A stretch of 64,000 nt of DNA from Linanthus parryae (Eukaryota; Streptophyta; Magnoliopsida; Ericales; Polemoniaceae): assembly GCA_023055425.1 (NCBI GenBank), contig JALGPY010000071.1:62001-126000 (forward strand). Reading direction: 5' to 3'. The notes under the pieces were generated by a model that worked only from the letters and a program-made list of their open reading frames with translations, was not told the DNA's origin and did not search any database. Positions 54,773-64,000 of the stretch are shown here, one piece after another. Within the stretch, counting starts at the first letter, position 1, and every line of letters begins with the position of its first letter. The position numbers and the translations under genes were made by a program.

Positions 54773-55185
54773 GAGCATCTCCAGCAGTAATATGTATTTC
54801 TAATTCAAATTATACATAATAATTTTGTTTTGCATTTTGCAAAATGTATCCTACTCCAACAATAATTTGTAAAAGTTATGTAAAATATGTTTTCCTATTT
54901 CATCTCACTCACAACACGTGCAAATGATGAATTGTGGATGAGAGAGAAAACAAAATTGTAGGAACAAATATATCATTATGTAGTAATTGTAGGAACATGG
55001 GTTGAGAAAAAATAGGACATGTTCAAAATATTTTGCAGAACCAATTATCCTCGCCAAGTTTGGTGAGAGTTTTGCTGTTCTGCATTTTGCCTCTCAAGAT
55101 GCATGTACTGTTGGAGTCCAATTTTTTAAAAAATCCTTTATATTTTGCATAAAATGTTGATTTGCAAGATCTGTTGGAGATGCTC
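54773..55185. mobile_element. PIF/Harbinger-type MITE
   Basis: 413 bases with terminal inverted repeats GAGCATCTCCAGCAG / CTGTTGGAGATGCTC and a probable 3-base target duplication (CTA left, TTA right, one mismatch). Related to the MITE at 29516 by its ends. It splits the LINE RNase H relic. Confidence 0.82.
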
Positions 55186-55450
55186 TTAACTTTCTGCGAT
55201 TGCTCTGAGTTCCAGTAGCAGCACTGATTTATGGAACGTTGTTCTAGAACATTTACCCGCGACAAAACAGCCCTCAGAGTCCCTTAGAATACAACCCAAT
55301 CCAGCTAGCGTTTCCTCCTCTGACTTGGCGGCATCACAATTCACATTACACCAATTGTCTGACGGTTTTTGCCATCGATCAGGAGATTTCGCCATGATAT
55401 CCGGTTGGAGCTTCACATGTATATCTTCCATGCTTGTAAATGCTTCTTCT

Positions 55451-56047
55451 AAAATTGAACTTAATAGCTCGTAATTTGAGGTGTTTCAGGTCCATGTGGT
55501 ATTGCGAGACATGGGCTTGACAAATAAAGAGCCCTCACTTTTTTTATTGGGGAGGCGTGATCGGCCTTGTCAGCATTGCCGTCTCTACCTCTAGGTGGTT
55601 GAGGCAACCGCCTCGGCCTCCCAGAAAATGAGAGCCACAAATACTTTTATTATATTTCCTATCAATAAAGTTTTTATTGAGCAAAAAAGGAAGCTGTGAA
55701 TGATAAACTTAAAAACTCCAACTTCATAAAGTTTTGATCTTCGGTAAAATTTGCATAAAATTTGTTTTTACAACTTTCTTTTATAGTAAAATGGATAACA
55801 AAGTGACAAGTTTCTTATAAATTTCTCACGTAGTCCAATATGTCAATTAAATCTCTACCAGTAGTTCGTGAAGCTACGAAAAACTACGAAACGAAACAAA
55901 ATAAACTCAAAACAATTCTCATTATCTCATGAATACTACAAACTATTACAATGATTAAATAGAAAAGCAGTAACCCTATTTAGACAGCTTGACTTAATGG
56001 GCTTGGCCCGACTTACTAAATAAATAAATATACATCTAATTATATAA
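55451..56047. other. Spacer, nothing recognised
   Basis: AT-rich, no coding region. A block near 55590-55630 (GGTTGAGGCAACCGCCTCGGCC) is vaguely like hAT end sequences but has no partner. Confidence 0.5.
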
Positions 56048-56056
56048 TTGAATAAA

Positions 56057-57518
56057 GGCTTAATTACTTAATGGTACCCTCCAGTATTGGGAAACTATCA
56101 CTTTACACTACCCATTACGAAAACTTGCTGATAATGTTCCCCGTTTGCAATAAATAAGTCACTTTGAAACTGGGAAAATTTTCCATCCAAACATCATCAT
56201 CACGATAAGGGCAAAATTTTCAATGCCAAAATAAGAAATTTAAAATGAGAAAAAACTAGAAAAAGAAAAGAATAAAAATGAAACACAATTGAAGATAAGG
56301 GTTGGAAGTAAAAAAAAAGAAGAAGAAGAAGAAGAAGATAAGGGATGGATGGACTGAATCCAACCCGTCTCCCTCAATCCATATCTCTCATCTCTTTATC
56401 TATGTTCCCTCCCTTCGTCCCTCCATCTATCCTCAGCCTCTATCTCAATCCTCCATCGCCTCAATTTCAACAACCCATCAAAACCCTCACCGAACCCGGA
56501 TTCATACACGTCTCGTGCATCTTGGGTTTTCCCCAATTCGTTCAGCAACCTCGCTAATAGGAAATTCCACTCGGTTTGCTCCGGTTGGGCCGAGACCAGC
56601 TTCTTCAAGATCTGGAGAGCTTCTTCGTCCTCGAGCTTGCTCTGTAGCAGAGATTTCAATGCCTCGACGGCTTCGTTGTTCGATTTCAGAAACTGCGACA
56701 ATGGGGTAGCTGGGTCTTCCAATTCTCTAGCTGCTCCTGAATTTGGACTTCGTCGGTTACGGTTATCGGGGATTCGGCTATGGTAGGGAGGTGGTTTAAC
56801 TTCCCGGCGGAAGCAGCGGCTACGGAGGCGATGGGGAGGGCGCCGGTGGTGGTCCTGATCTTTTTGAGGAATGGGTTTTTGGAGGAGTTTTCATGAATTG
56901 GGGATGGACTAGAGGATGAGGCTCTGACGCTTATGCGATTGACAGATTGGGTCTTTGAGATGGAGAAATTGAGATTGAGTCTTTGAAGTAGAAAAAGATT
57001 GAAATTTTTCTCTGGGCTTTCTCTAGGTTGGTTGGTTGGTTTGTTTTGGGTTTGTTACAAGTTGGATTCGATTTAAGAGCGAGGTTCTGAACGGTGCTTA
57101 ATTAGGATTGAATTGGGGCTTTTGTTGGTGTTAAATCTGGGCTGAATTGGGGTCGATAGAGGCCATAAGGTATTGATTTCATTTCGAAGGGATACTGGAG
57201 GATGGTCGCATTAAGGTGGTAGTGGTGGTGGTGCTGACCGGAATCTGGGTTTAGGGCGGCGGCGGCGGCTGCTGTGGCAGCCACAGTGGTAGATGCCTTG
57301 ATCTTCATATTTTTATTGAGTAGACTATTTTGCCCTGAAATAAAAGGATATATTAGTAAACTAACGGTTCAATCCGTTAAGTGATGGATGGAAAAAATTT
57401 GCCAGTTTCAAACTGACTTATTTATTGCAAATGGGGTACATTGACAGCAAGTTTTGAAAATGGGTAGTGCATTGTGATAGTTTCACTATACTGGAGGTAT
57501 CCATTAAGTAATTAAGCC
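56057..57518. mobile_element. Mutator-like element with captured gene fragment (Pack-MULE)
   Basis: Long terminal inverted repeats of about 130 bases start GGCTTAATTACTTAATGG at both ends. A perfect 9-bp target duplication TTGAATAAA lies outside (56048-56056 and 57519-57527). Nine-base duplications and long inverted repeats are Mutator hallmarks. There is no transposase. The interior carries a fragment of a TPR-protein gene on the minus strand (56396-56900) and a (GAA)n tract at 56312-56338. Confidence 0.9.
56396..56900 (-). pseudogene. Captured fragment of a TPR protein gene (SLOW GREEN 1-like)
   Basis: The clear part, from 56722 leftward, reads EDPATPLSQFLKSNNEAVEA, LKSLLQSKLEDEEALQILKK and LVSAQPEQTEWNFLLARLLN, then ELGKTQDARDVYE, a TPR-type helix pattern. 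I recall this series from the chloroplast protein SLOW GREEN 1; that match is from memory. Just after it, GGGTTCG is followed by GTGAGG, which looks like an intron donor, so genomic DNA was captured. Upstream (56900-56723) another frame reads like the end of a transit peptide and a hydrophobic segment (TTTGALPIASVAAASAG). One frameshift near 56725 separates the two. Not functional. Confidence 0.6.
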
Positions 57519-57527
57519 TTGAATAAA

Positions 57528-58145
57528 TAAACTAACAAACTAACTATTAATTAAATAATTATATAAATACCACAAATTATGATAATAATAATAATTATAT
57601 TGTTGACCCGGATCGTAGGGTTGACCTGTATCACACTGAAAAAATGGTTTGACTTCGAACTTTCTGAGAAAAACTTCTTGCTAAAATAAAAACACATCAG
57701 AATTGTTTTGTTCCAACAATGTTTTTCGCAGAGCGTAAGTGAAATCCACCTAATGGATTTAGTTTCCTCCAACCTTCCAGTATTCCATACTTTTCAATTA
57801 TGCAGAAAAATTAGCATTCATTATGTTCTTCAATTGATATATGGAATCATACTTTGAATCGCTAGATAAACCTCGCATAACTTTTTCTTTCGTAACTTTT
57901 TGGCTGAGTGTTGAAGCATTACAGAGCGAGTATAAATAGCCATGATTCACAGTGAAAGCGTGAGAAGGAAGTCACACTCATTGTCTGACACTATTCACTG
58001 GGTCATGCAAAGATTATCACGTTTACTTTATTTTTTGACACTATTCACTTGGTTATTTTGGCTGGCGGTAATTTTTTTATAGGTTTATTTTTTTATTTTT
58101 TTAGAATAGTGTGAAAAAATGAAGTAAGCTTCAAGAAAAAACAGT
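57528..58145. other. Spacer, partly parallel to unit 1
   Basis: 57770-57990 matches 4790-4930 of unit 1, including the TATAAATA at 57931-57938. A piece near 57985-58070 repeats the Stowaway-type words GACACTATTCACT.GGT. No gene recognised. Confidence 0.5.
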
Positions 58146-58246
58146 AGTAAAAGTTTTTTTAAAAACTATTTTTTATCGTCAATCAGGTTTAAACCCGGGA
58201 CTTAATGCAGGGGCTTCCAACACTCTACCATTTGAGCTACCACCCT
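58146..58246 (-). mobile_element. tRNA-derived short element (SINE head or tRNA pseudogene)
   Basis: On the minus strand it begins AGGGTGGTAGCTCAAATGG, an A-box-like start (TAGCTC....GGTAGAG). A B-box-like GGTTTAAACCTG follows after about 40 bases (58183-58195). The acceptor and anticodon stems do not pair properly, so this is not a working tRNA. Similar words, AACAGTA.GTAAAAGTT, flank it on both sides, consistent with a short retroposed SINE. Confidence 0.55.
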
Positions 58247-58659
58247 AACAGTAAAAGTTAGCTAAATGTAGTTCTTGTAGGTAAAAGTTAAATATAAAAA
58301 ATATTAAAATATAAAATGAGGAGACACACACACATAAAGTTTAGCTATTTGAAGATTTTTTCTGACTCTTCTACAGTAGTAATAGCTAAAAGTTATTTAT
58401 AATATGATAAAAATTGAACATTTTTATTTTAGATATTGTAAAATTTTAGTTAGTACTCCAATAGTGTTAGTTAAATGATTAGCTAAATAACACGTGGCAC
58501 ATTCTCAATATTTCATGTAAGAGAATTTTAAGGAATTCAGGACATAACAACTATGAACATGGTTAAAGAAACGTAAACTTATTGATCCGGCTCGTTAAAT
58601 GTAGATAGCGGGATAACTATCCGCTAAAATAATGGGCGTAGTAGAGAACCTGTTAGAGA
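58247..58659. other. Spacer left of hAT element
   Basis: AT-rich, no coding region. Bases 58584-58620 are repeated with two differences at 62874-62910, beyond the hAT element. Confidence 0.5.
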
Positions 58660-58868
58660 CAGGGCCGGCTGAATAGCTAAGCCGGTTAAGCAACCGCTTA
58701 GGGCACCAGATAGAAGGAGGGCACCATTTTTTTAAAAATCCAGGGGTAATTTAGTAATTTCATAAATAATTAGTTAATAATTAATAAATAATATCTTTAT
58801 GACCTTATCTCATTCTTATACTTGGTCAAATCCACTAATTAAGGATCAGTATCAAACTATCAATCGTG

Positions 58869-58892
58869 ATTTGCCAAAAAAAAATATATATA
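58869..58892 (+). mobile_element. Micro-insertion with A run
   Basis: ATTTGCC, an A run and a few TA units, between two copies of TATCAATCGTG (58858-58868 and 58893-58903). Same layout as the insertions at 50667 and 54464, but with a different 3' end, so another LINE family or replication slippage is possible. Confidence 0.4.
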
Positions 58893-59607
58893 TATCAATC
58901 GTGCATTCATTAACCACCGTTCTTCTCCTCTCTCTCTCTCTCTCTCATTCCCCTGATCCCCTCCCTCTCTCTCAAATCGCCTCAAATCTCTCAACAATCG
59001 ATCCCTATTCTCAAGCAACTTCAATCTCCATTACTGCAATCAAACGGCACAATGATTCTAGCGTTAAATACATCCTCTGATACCTCACGATTCATAGCCA
59101 CAATTCAGTTTCTTGCTTTCTCTGTAATTGGTTCGTGGAGACCTATTTGCAAGAAACAGTACTCCATTCGATTGATTAAGAAAATTGTTCAGCGATCAAC
59201 CAATTCTCTTCAACTACTCCAATATTTCGTGGGCAACCCACAAAGAATTCTCTCCTCTTCGCGAATCAGGACCTCCACCGATCAATTAGGGTTCTTTCTT
59301 TCTCCAGGAGTCCAGGTATGTATAGTTTGAGAATTGGGGATTTCTGTGTATAAGGTTTACTGAGTGTGTTTCTTGTCAATTTTGATGAACTGTGAACTTA
59401 ATTTCGCTGTTTTTATTGTTAGGATTCGATTTCACTTTTGCAAATTGCTGCGATAATCCTCACAAACCTGCATCATACTTCGGCTTCTTCTCCAGGCTTG
59501 GAATTCAGTTTCACTATATCTGCAAATTGGTCATCAACACTGAACATGTTCCATCGTTTATTTTGTATGTTTTAATTTATCTAATTTTGCTTGAACTATC
59601 ATGTATA

Positions 59608-62148
59608 CAAGGAAACAAGAATGTGGGCATGAGAAAAGGAAAAAGAAACGTAAACAAGAGCAGTTAGTTGACAGTTTAAGAGGATCTTTGGATAAATTTA
59701 TGACCGCAAAAAAAAATACGTTCAGAAAATGCAATTCCAGTTGTTGAAGATGAAACTGTTATATGTGCGGAAAATAAAGAGTATGCAGAAGAAAGTCAGA
59801 ATTTAGCGGAGGATATTATAGGTACTTCATTAGATAATCGGCTCAAAGACCCTGTTGAGAGTCATGAAGAGAAACAAACTGAAAATTCAATGGAGAAACA
59901 TGATGGGAATGTTTTCGATAATAAAGCTTCCAACCTTATAGATATTTATGATCCTGCAAATTGGAGATTTATAGATACAAAAATGAGAGACATGTTAGTA
60001 GAAAATGGTCCTATAAGGGTAGAAGGCATAGAGTTTCCGAAAGATATCCATTCTCGACATTTTGCTATTTCATATTATGTTAGGACATTACCCAACGGTG
60101 AGAAACAAGATAGGAGGTGGCTTATTTACTCCAAGTCTGTTGATAGAGTCTTTTGTTTTTGCTGTAAATTATTTAGCTCGAAGCCTTATCAGATCCAACT
60201 TGTCAACGAGGGAGTTAATGATTGGAGAAATTTAGGGTCGAAACTCAAAACACACGAGGCATCTAGTGAGCACATCACTAATATCTTTGCTTGGGCAGAT
60301 TTAGAATTAAGATTGGTTAAAAATAGAACACTAGACCATAGCATCCAAGAAAGTATAAAGAAGGAAAAAGCTCATTGGAAATCTGTATTGATACGGATTA
60401 TTGCAATTGTTGAGGAGTTAGCTATGACCAATACTGCTTTCCGCGGAACAAATGAGAAAATATATGAAGAAAATAATGGAAAATTTTTGAGCTTAGTGGA
60501 AATGATTGCAAAATTTGATCCTGTAATGCAAGAACATTTAAGGCGTATAACAAATGGTGAGACACATACTCATTATCTCGGACACAATACACAAAATGAG
60601 CTAGTGCATTTGATATCACGGGAGATTAAAAATAAGATTATCAAGAAAGTTCAAAAATCTAAGTATTTTTCTGTTATACTAGATTGTACCCCAGATGTGA
60701 GTCATGAAGAACAAATGTCACTCATATTGCGATGCGTTGATATATCTTGCAGTCCCATCAAGGTGGAAGAATTTTTTCTCGAATTCTTGAAAATAGATGA
60801 TACTACCGGTAAAGGCATACTTGAAGAACTTCTCAAAGTTTTAAATGCCAATGAACTTGATATCCATAATATACGAGGACAAGGATATGATAACGGTTCA
60901 AATATGAAAGGATGTCATCAAGGTGTTCAAACTAGATTAAGAGAGTTGAATCCTAGAGCTTTTTACACTCCTTGTGCTAGTCATAATCTTAATTTAGTAC
61001 TTAGTGATATGGCTAATTGTTGTTCTAGAGGTAGAGATTTCTTTGGTGCAATTCAACGAATTTATACTTTATTTTCTTCGTCTACCAAGAGATGGAAAAT
61101 TTTGAAAGATAACGTACCGAGACTCACTGTTAAATCATTATCACAAACACGATGGGAAAGCCGGATTGAGAGTGTCAAACCCATTAGGTTTCAAACTCGT
61201 GAAATAAGAGATGCTTTACTTGATCTAATCGAAAATAGTGATAAGGATGCAAAAGTTGAGAATGAAGCTAAAGGTATAATAAAATGTGAACTCGATAATT
61301 TTGAATTTTTGCTCTCCTTGACTATTTGGTATGATATATTATCTGTTGTTAATGGTGTAAGTAAAATATTACAATCCGAGGATATGCAGATTAATATTGC
61401 TATACATGAGTTAGAATCTCTTCTGGACTTTTTAAAAAAATATCGGAAGAATGGTTTTGATAAGGCTTTAAATTCTGCTAGAGATATTGCTAAAGATATG
61501 GGAATTGAGCCAACATTTCCTGAGAAGCGTATAATTCGTAGAAAGCGACAATTTGATGAGAGCACTAGTGATGGTTTTGTTTCATCTGCTCAAGAATCTT
61601 TTAGAACTGATTTTTTCATTTATATTATGGATCAAGCTGTTTCTTCCATCACTAGTAGATTTGAGCAGTTTAAGAGATATCGGGAAATTTTTGGCTTTTT
61701 AATTGATACTAGTGTTTTAAAATCTTTGGATGATGATATATTAGAAAGGCATTGCATTGAGCTGGAAAGCCATTTAAGACATGATTTACAATCAGATATA
61801 GATGGTTGTGATTTATTCTCTGAGTTGCAAGTGCTGAAAATACTTTTACCAAATGAAATAAATACACCATTAAAAATCTTGAATCACATAAACAATTCAT
61901 GTTGTTATCCAAATGCTTGCATATGTTATAGAATAATTTTAACTATCCCAGTATCTGTTGCTTCAGCTGAGAGAAGTTTTTCTAAATTAAAATTGATCAA
62001 ATCATATTTAAGATCCACTATGTCACAAGAGAGATTAACTGGATTGGCAACACTCTCTATAGAGAGAGAATTGGTGAAGGAACTTGAATATGACGATATC
62101 ATTCATACTTTTGCATCCGTAAAATCGAGAAGGAAAATTTTTATTTAA
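59608..62148 (+). CDS. hAT transposase, TTF-type zinc finger (ZMYM-like), with N-terminal extension in another frame
   Basis: The main frame, 59890-62148, has 752 codons from MEKHDGNVFDNKAS. It is open upstream to 59704, where a one-base shift in an A9 run (59708-59716) joins it to a basic N-terminal segment (KRKKKRKQEQLVDSLRGSLD), probably a nuclear signal. Order of parts: TTF-type zinc finger (about residues 76-130, RVFCFCCKLF), DUF4371-like catalytic core with D265 (VILDCTPD), D334 (GYDNGSNM) and the CASHNLNLV block (362-370), and the hAT dimerisation region with E694 (SVASAERSFS). These are the D, D and E expected of hAT enzymes, which cut at the terminal repeats and reinsert in nuclear DNA. 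Whether the A-run shift is real, spliced around or bypassed by slippage cannot be told here. Confidence 0.88.
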
Positions 62149-62807
62149 ATATCTCGTTTAGTGTAATTTTGATGCTGTGCTAAATGTCAAACAGGTGAAG
62201 CAAATACGAATAAAAGAACATTGACGCGAGCAGAATTTTCCACATCTTTCTTCTTGATCGCTTCAACTTTTAGGAACTTTGATTGACGCGGAAGCTGCTG
62301 TAGCGGTTGGAATCTACATGGTTCATATTGCAAAGATCTTCTTTGGTTCAAATCACATTCAAGTGAGCAGAGTTATCTAGCAAGTTAAAGCATCACCAAG
62401 TCTATTTTTTCTGAAGCTACTACCATGATACAATCATTGATTTGATCCATCAAGAAGAGTTTTAAGGAGATTCTTTCAAATGCAGATGGAGAAAAGCCAA
62501 AAGCTTCAATTGTTATCCTGATGTAATGTCTTTTTGAATATGTAAGCTCTTATTGTATGTCATTTCTATTTGTTTTGTTACCAGATCCTACAATAATTTT
62601 GGTTATCTTGTTCAAATTTTGTTTTGGGCTCTCAGTTTGTTTAATTAATATAGCCTTGAACTTATCTGATGGCATTTTTCAGTTGGATTATGAATAGACT
62701 TTTGATGTAATTTTTAAAATTTAAGTTCTTATTTATGTAAATAAAGGGCACCAAATTTTTGTTTCGCTTAGGGCAGCCGAAAAGTTAGAGCCGGCCCTGG
62801 TTAGAGA

Positions 62808-63651
62808 TAATATTTTTCCCATCTTATTTATAATTTAAAGGTAACCGCTATATAAATAAGCTATTGGAGATTCGATCCGGCTCGTTAAATGTAGAGAGCG
62901 GGGTAACTATATAAATAACATATTGGCTTGGGAATATCTTAGTTTTAGGGGCCACATCCATACCACGTTTATTTATTATTTATTTATGTTGTTTTATTTA
63001 GATTTATGGTTGATGCATGCAAAAGGTAACAAGATAAATAAAACGGTTTGAATATTTCATTTGGGATTGCCCAATCCAAATGAGTAGATCAGTTAATATG
63101 ATCAACAAATAAAATGAAAAGAAAAACCCTCAACGATATATTGCGTTTTGCCTTCTCTTGCTTAGCACTCGTCATGATCAAGATATTTTGACTTCGGGCT
63201 TGCCAAAGCAAGGCGTCTTGATTCATCACAATGTGACGCGACGACACAAGCAAGTAATGTGTGACTGCTGAAATAAGAGGTCTGACGCAACTAAGCTATT
63301 TCAATAGGATTGAAAACTTGGTGGCAAAATAATTAGGAGTTATCTATAAGATATATAAAGAATAAGGAGTTATTCGCCTAATTGAATTAAGAGTTGCATT
63401 GGATGCAACTGGAAGCTGTTTCTAGCTATATGGACCGAATTTTGGGTGACATGCCAAAGCAGGTCCAATAAGAGGTGAAACATGAATCTTGTCCCACTAA
63501 AAAATATATGATATTATTCGCATTAATAGTGGGGTCCGTTAATCCGAAGAAAGTAGTGGGAGCTATATTTAATAATCTAGCCATTGTTAAGTATAGTTTA
63601 ATAGTTCACAAAATTAAAATTTACATATGTCTCATTTGTAGATTTCCAATG
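62808..63651. other. Spacer and possible copia leader
   Basis: Contains the second copy of the 37-base direct repeat (62874-62910) and short duplications of GGTAAC..CTATATAAATAA. From about 63180 the sequence may be LTR or leader of the copia relic that follows, but no primer-binding site was recognised. Confidence 0.4.
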
Positions 63652-64000
63652 GCAAACAATCAACAAACATCGAAATTGCGTTCGGTCCTTGAGAATGACA
63701 AATTGTTGTGAATGAATTTTCTAGACTGGTACAGAAACTTGAGAATTGTTCTCAAACAAGAAAAGAAGTTGTACATTCTAGAGCAACCATTTCTAGAAGC
63801 ACCACCTGCAGATGCTACTGCTGCTGTGAGGAAGGCACATTAGAAGATTGTTGATGACTCTACTGATGTGACTTGCTAAATGCTTTGCACCATGAACTTT
63901 GAGCTTCAGAAACAACATGAGAACATGGAGGCCTATGATATGATCGTACTTTTGAGACAGTTCTTCCAAGAGCAAGCAAGGCATGAGCGGTATGAAGTAT
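63652..64000 (+). pseudogene. Ty1/copia gag relic, continues beyond window
   Basis: The + strand gives MANNQQTSKLRSVLENDKLL, stop, MNFLDWYRNLRIVLKQEKKL, YILEQPFLEAPPADATAAVR, then after two more stops MLCTMNFELQKQHENMEAYD and FFQEQARHERYEV. This is the N-terminus of a plant copia gag (UBN2-type). At least three in-frame stops make it a relic. It runs off the window end. Confidence 0.85.

Larger units (their letters stand above)
54394..55450 (-). pseudogene. LINE 3' relic: RNase H domain, interrupted by a MITE
   Basis: A poly(A) tail appears as T12 at 54394-54405. On the minus strand the right part gives WCNVNCDAAKSEEETLAGLG, CILRDSEGCFVAG and LLLELRAIAES, an RVT_3-type RNase H. The left part continues with CTRVILESD. 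A PIF-type MITE (54773-55185) lies between them. It is 5'-truncated (no RT). The 3' end (CCCTCAAAA) differs from that of the LINE at 14399. Confidence 0.75.
58660..62799 (+). mobile_element. hAT transposon, candidate autonomous copy
   Basis: 4140 bases. Terminal inverted repeats CAGGGCCGGCT (left) and AGAGCCGGCCCTG (right, complementary over 10-11 bases). Perfect 8-bp target duplication GTTAGAGA (58652-58659 and 62800-62807). Subterminal CGCTTAGGGCA words occur at both ends. It encodes one long transposase frame. The 5' part (58790-59600) holds a CT-rich leader and probable introns. Intact ends plus a long open frame make it the best candidate for a recently active DNA transposon here. Confidence 0.93.

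Noticed and set aside
55570..55640. Another hAT-like end (GGTTGAGGCAACCGCCTCGGCC)
   Set aside because: Only weak similarity and no partner end.
58178..58246. Functional tRNA gene on the minus strand
   Set aside because: A- and B-box words are present, but acceptor and anticodon stems do not pair.

Overview
This is nuclear DNA of a flowering plant, most likely a eudicot. It has intron-bearing plant gene fragments (F-box, LYR-motif, MFAP1-like, a possible MBD13-like exon), AT-rich spacers, many microsatellites and a dense, nested set of plant transposable elements. I cannot name the species. About three quarters of the window is mobile DNA or its debris.

The host backbone is a tandemly duplicated gene unit: an F-box gene (+), a last exon that resembles methyl-CpG-binding protein MBD13 (+), an MFAP1-like spliceosomal gene (-) and a LYR-motif gene (+). 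MFAP1 occurs four times. Copy 1 (1-1142) and copy 2 (32714-33889) are open. Copy 3 (45915-48988) is split by a small LTR element. Copy 4 (6869-7117) is an N-terminal fragment. LYR-like copies lie at 2678-3406 and 36149-36905, F-box 3' parts at 29974-30857 and 42701-43478, and the MBD13-like exon at 31549-31887 and 44172-44510.

Layout, left to right. 1-5500: unit 1. 5503-6404: two Ty1/copia pol scraps in opposite orientations. 6869-9655: MFAP1 copy 4, its leader split by a non-autonomous LTR element (7216-9047), then the 5' part of an F-box gene. 9656-29973: a CACTA (En/Spm) transposon inside that F-box gene. It contains a hAT-type MITE, a full-length L1-type LINE (14399-28497) and a PIF-type MITE, and the LINE is itself split by an 8.4 kb gag-only Ty3/gypsy element with 3.1 kb LTRs (18371-26787). 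29974-37845: rest of the F-box gene and unit 2. 37846-42700: a decayed Ty1/copia element. 42701-50175: unit 3, with the LTR element in MFAP1 copy 3. 50176-55450: a hAT MITE, a copia pol relic and a LINE 3' relic carrying a MITE. 56057-57518: a Mutator-like element with a captured gene fragment. 58660-62799: a hAT element with a 752-codon transposase ORF and a perfect 8-bp target duplication. 63652-64000: a copia gag relic running off the window.

Most genes here do not form a working pathway. Only MFAP1 copies 1 and 2, the hAT transposase ORF and the gypsy gag ORF look intact over long stretches. The most interesting signals are the hAT element with a matching MITE 8 kb away, three tiny A-tailed insertions between direct repeats (two matching the resident LINE 3' end), the gypsy LTR with a second polypurine-tract/LTR-start inside it, the gene fragment in the Mutator-like element, and the layered insertion history of the F-box gene. 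I saw no sign of an unknown enzymatic or defence system.
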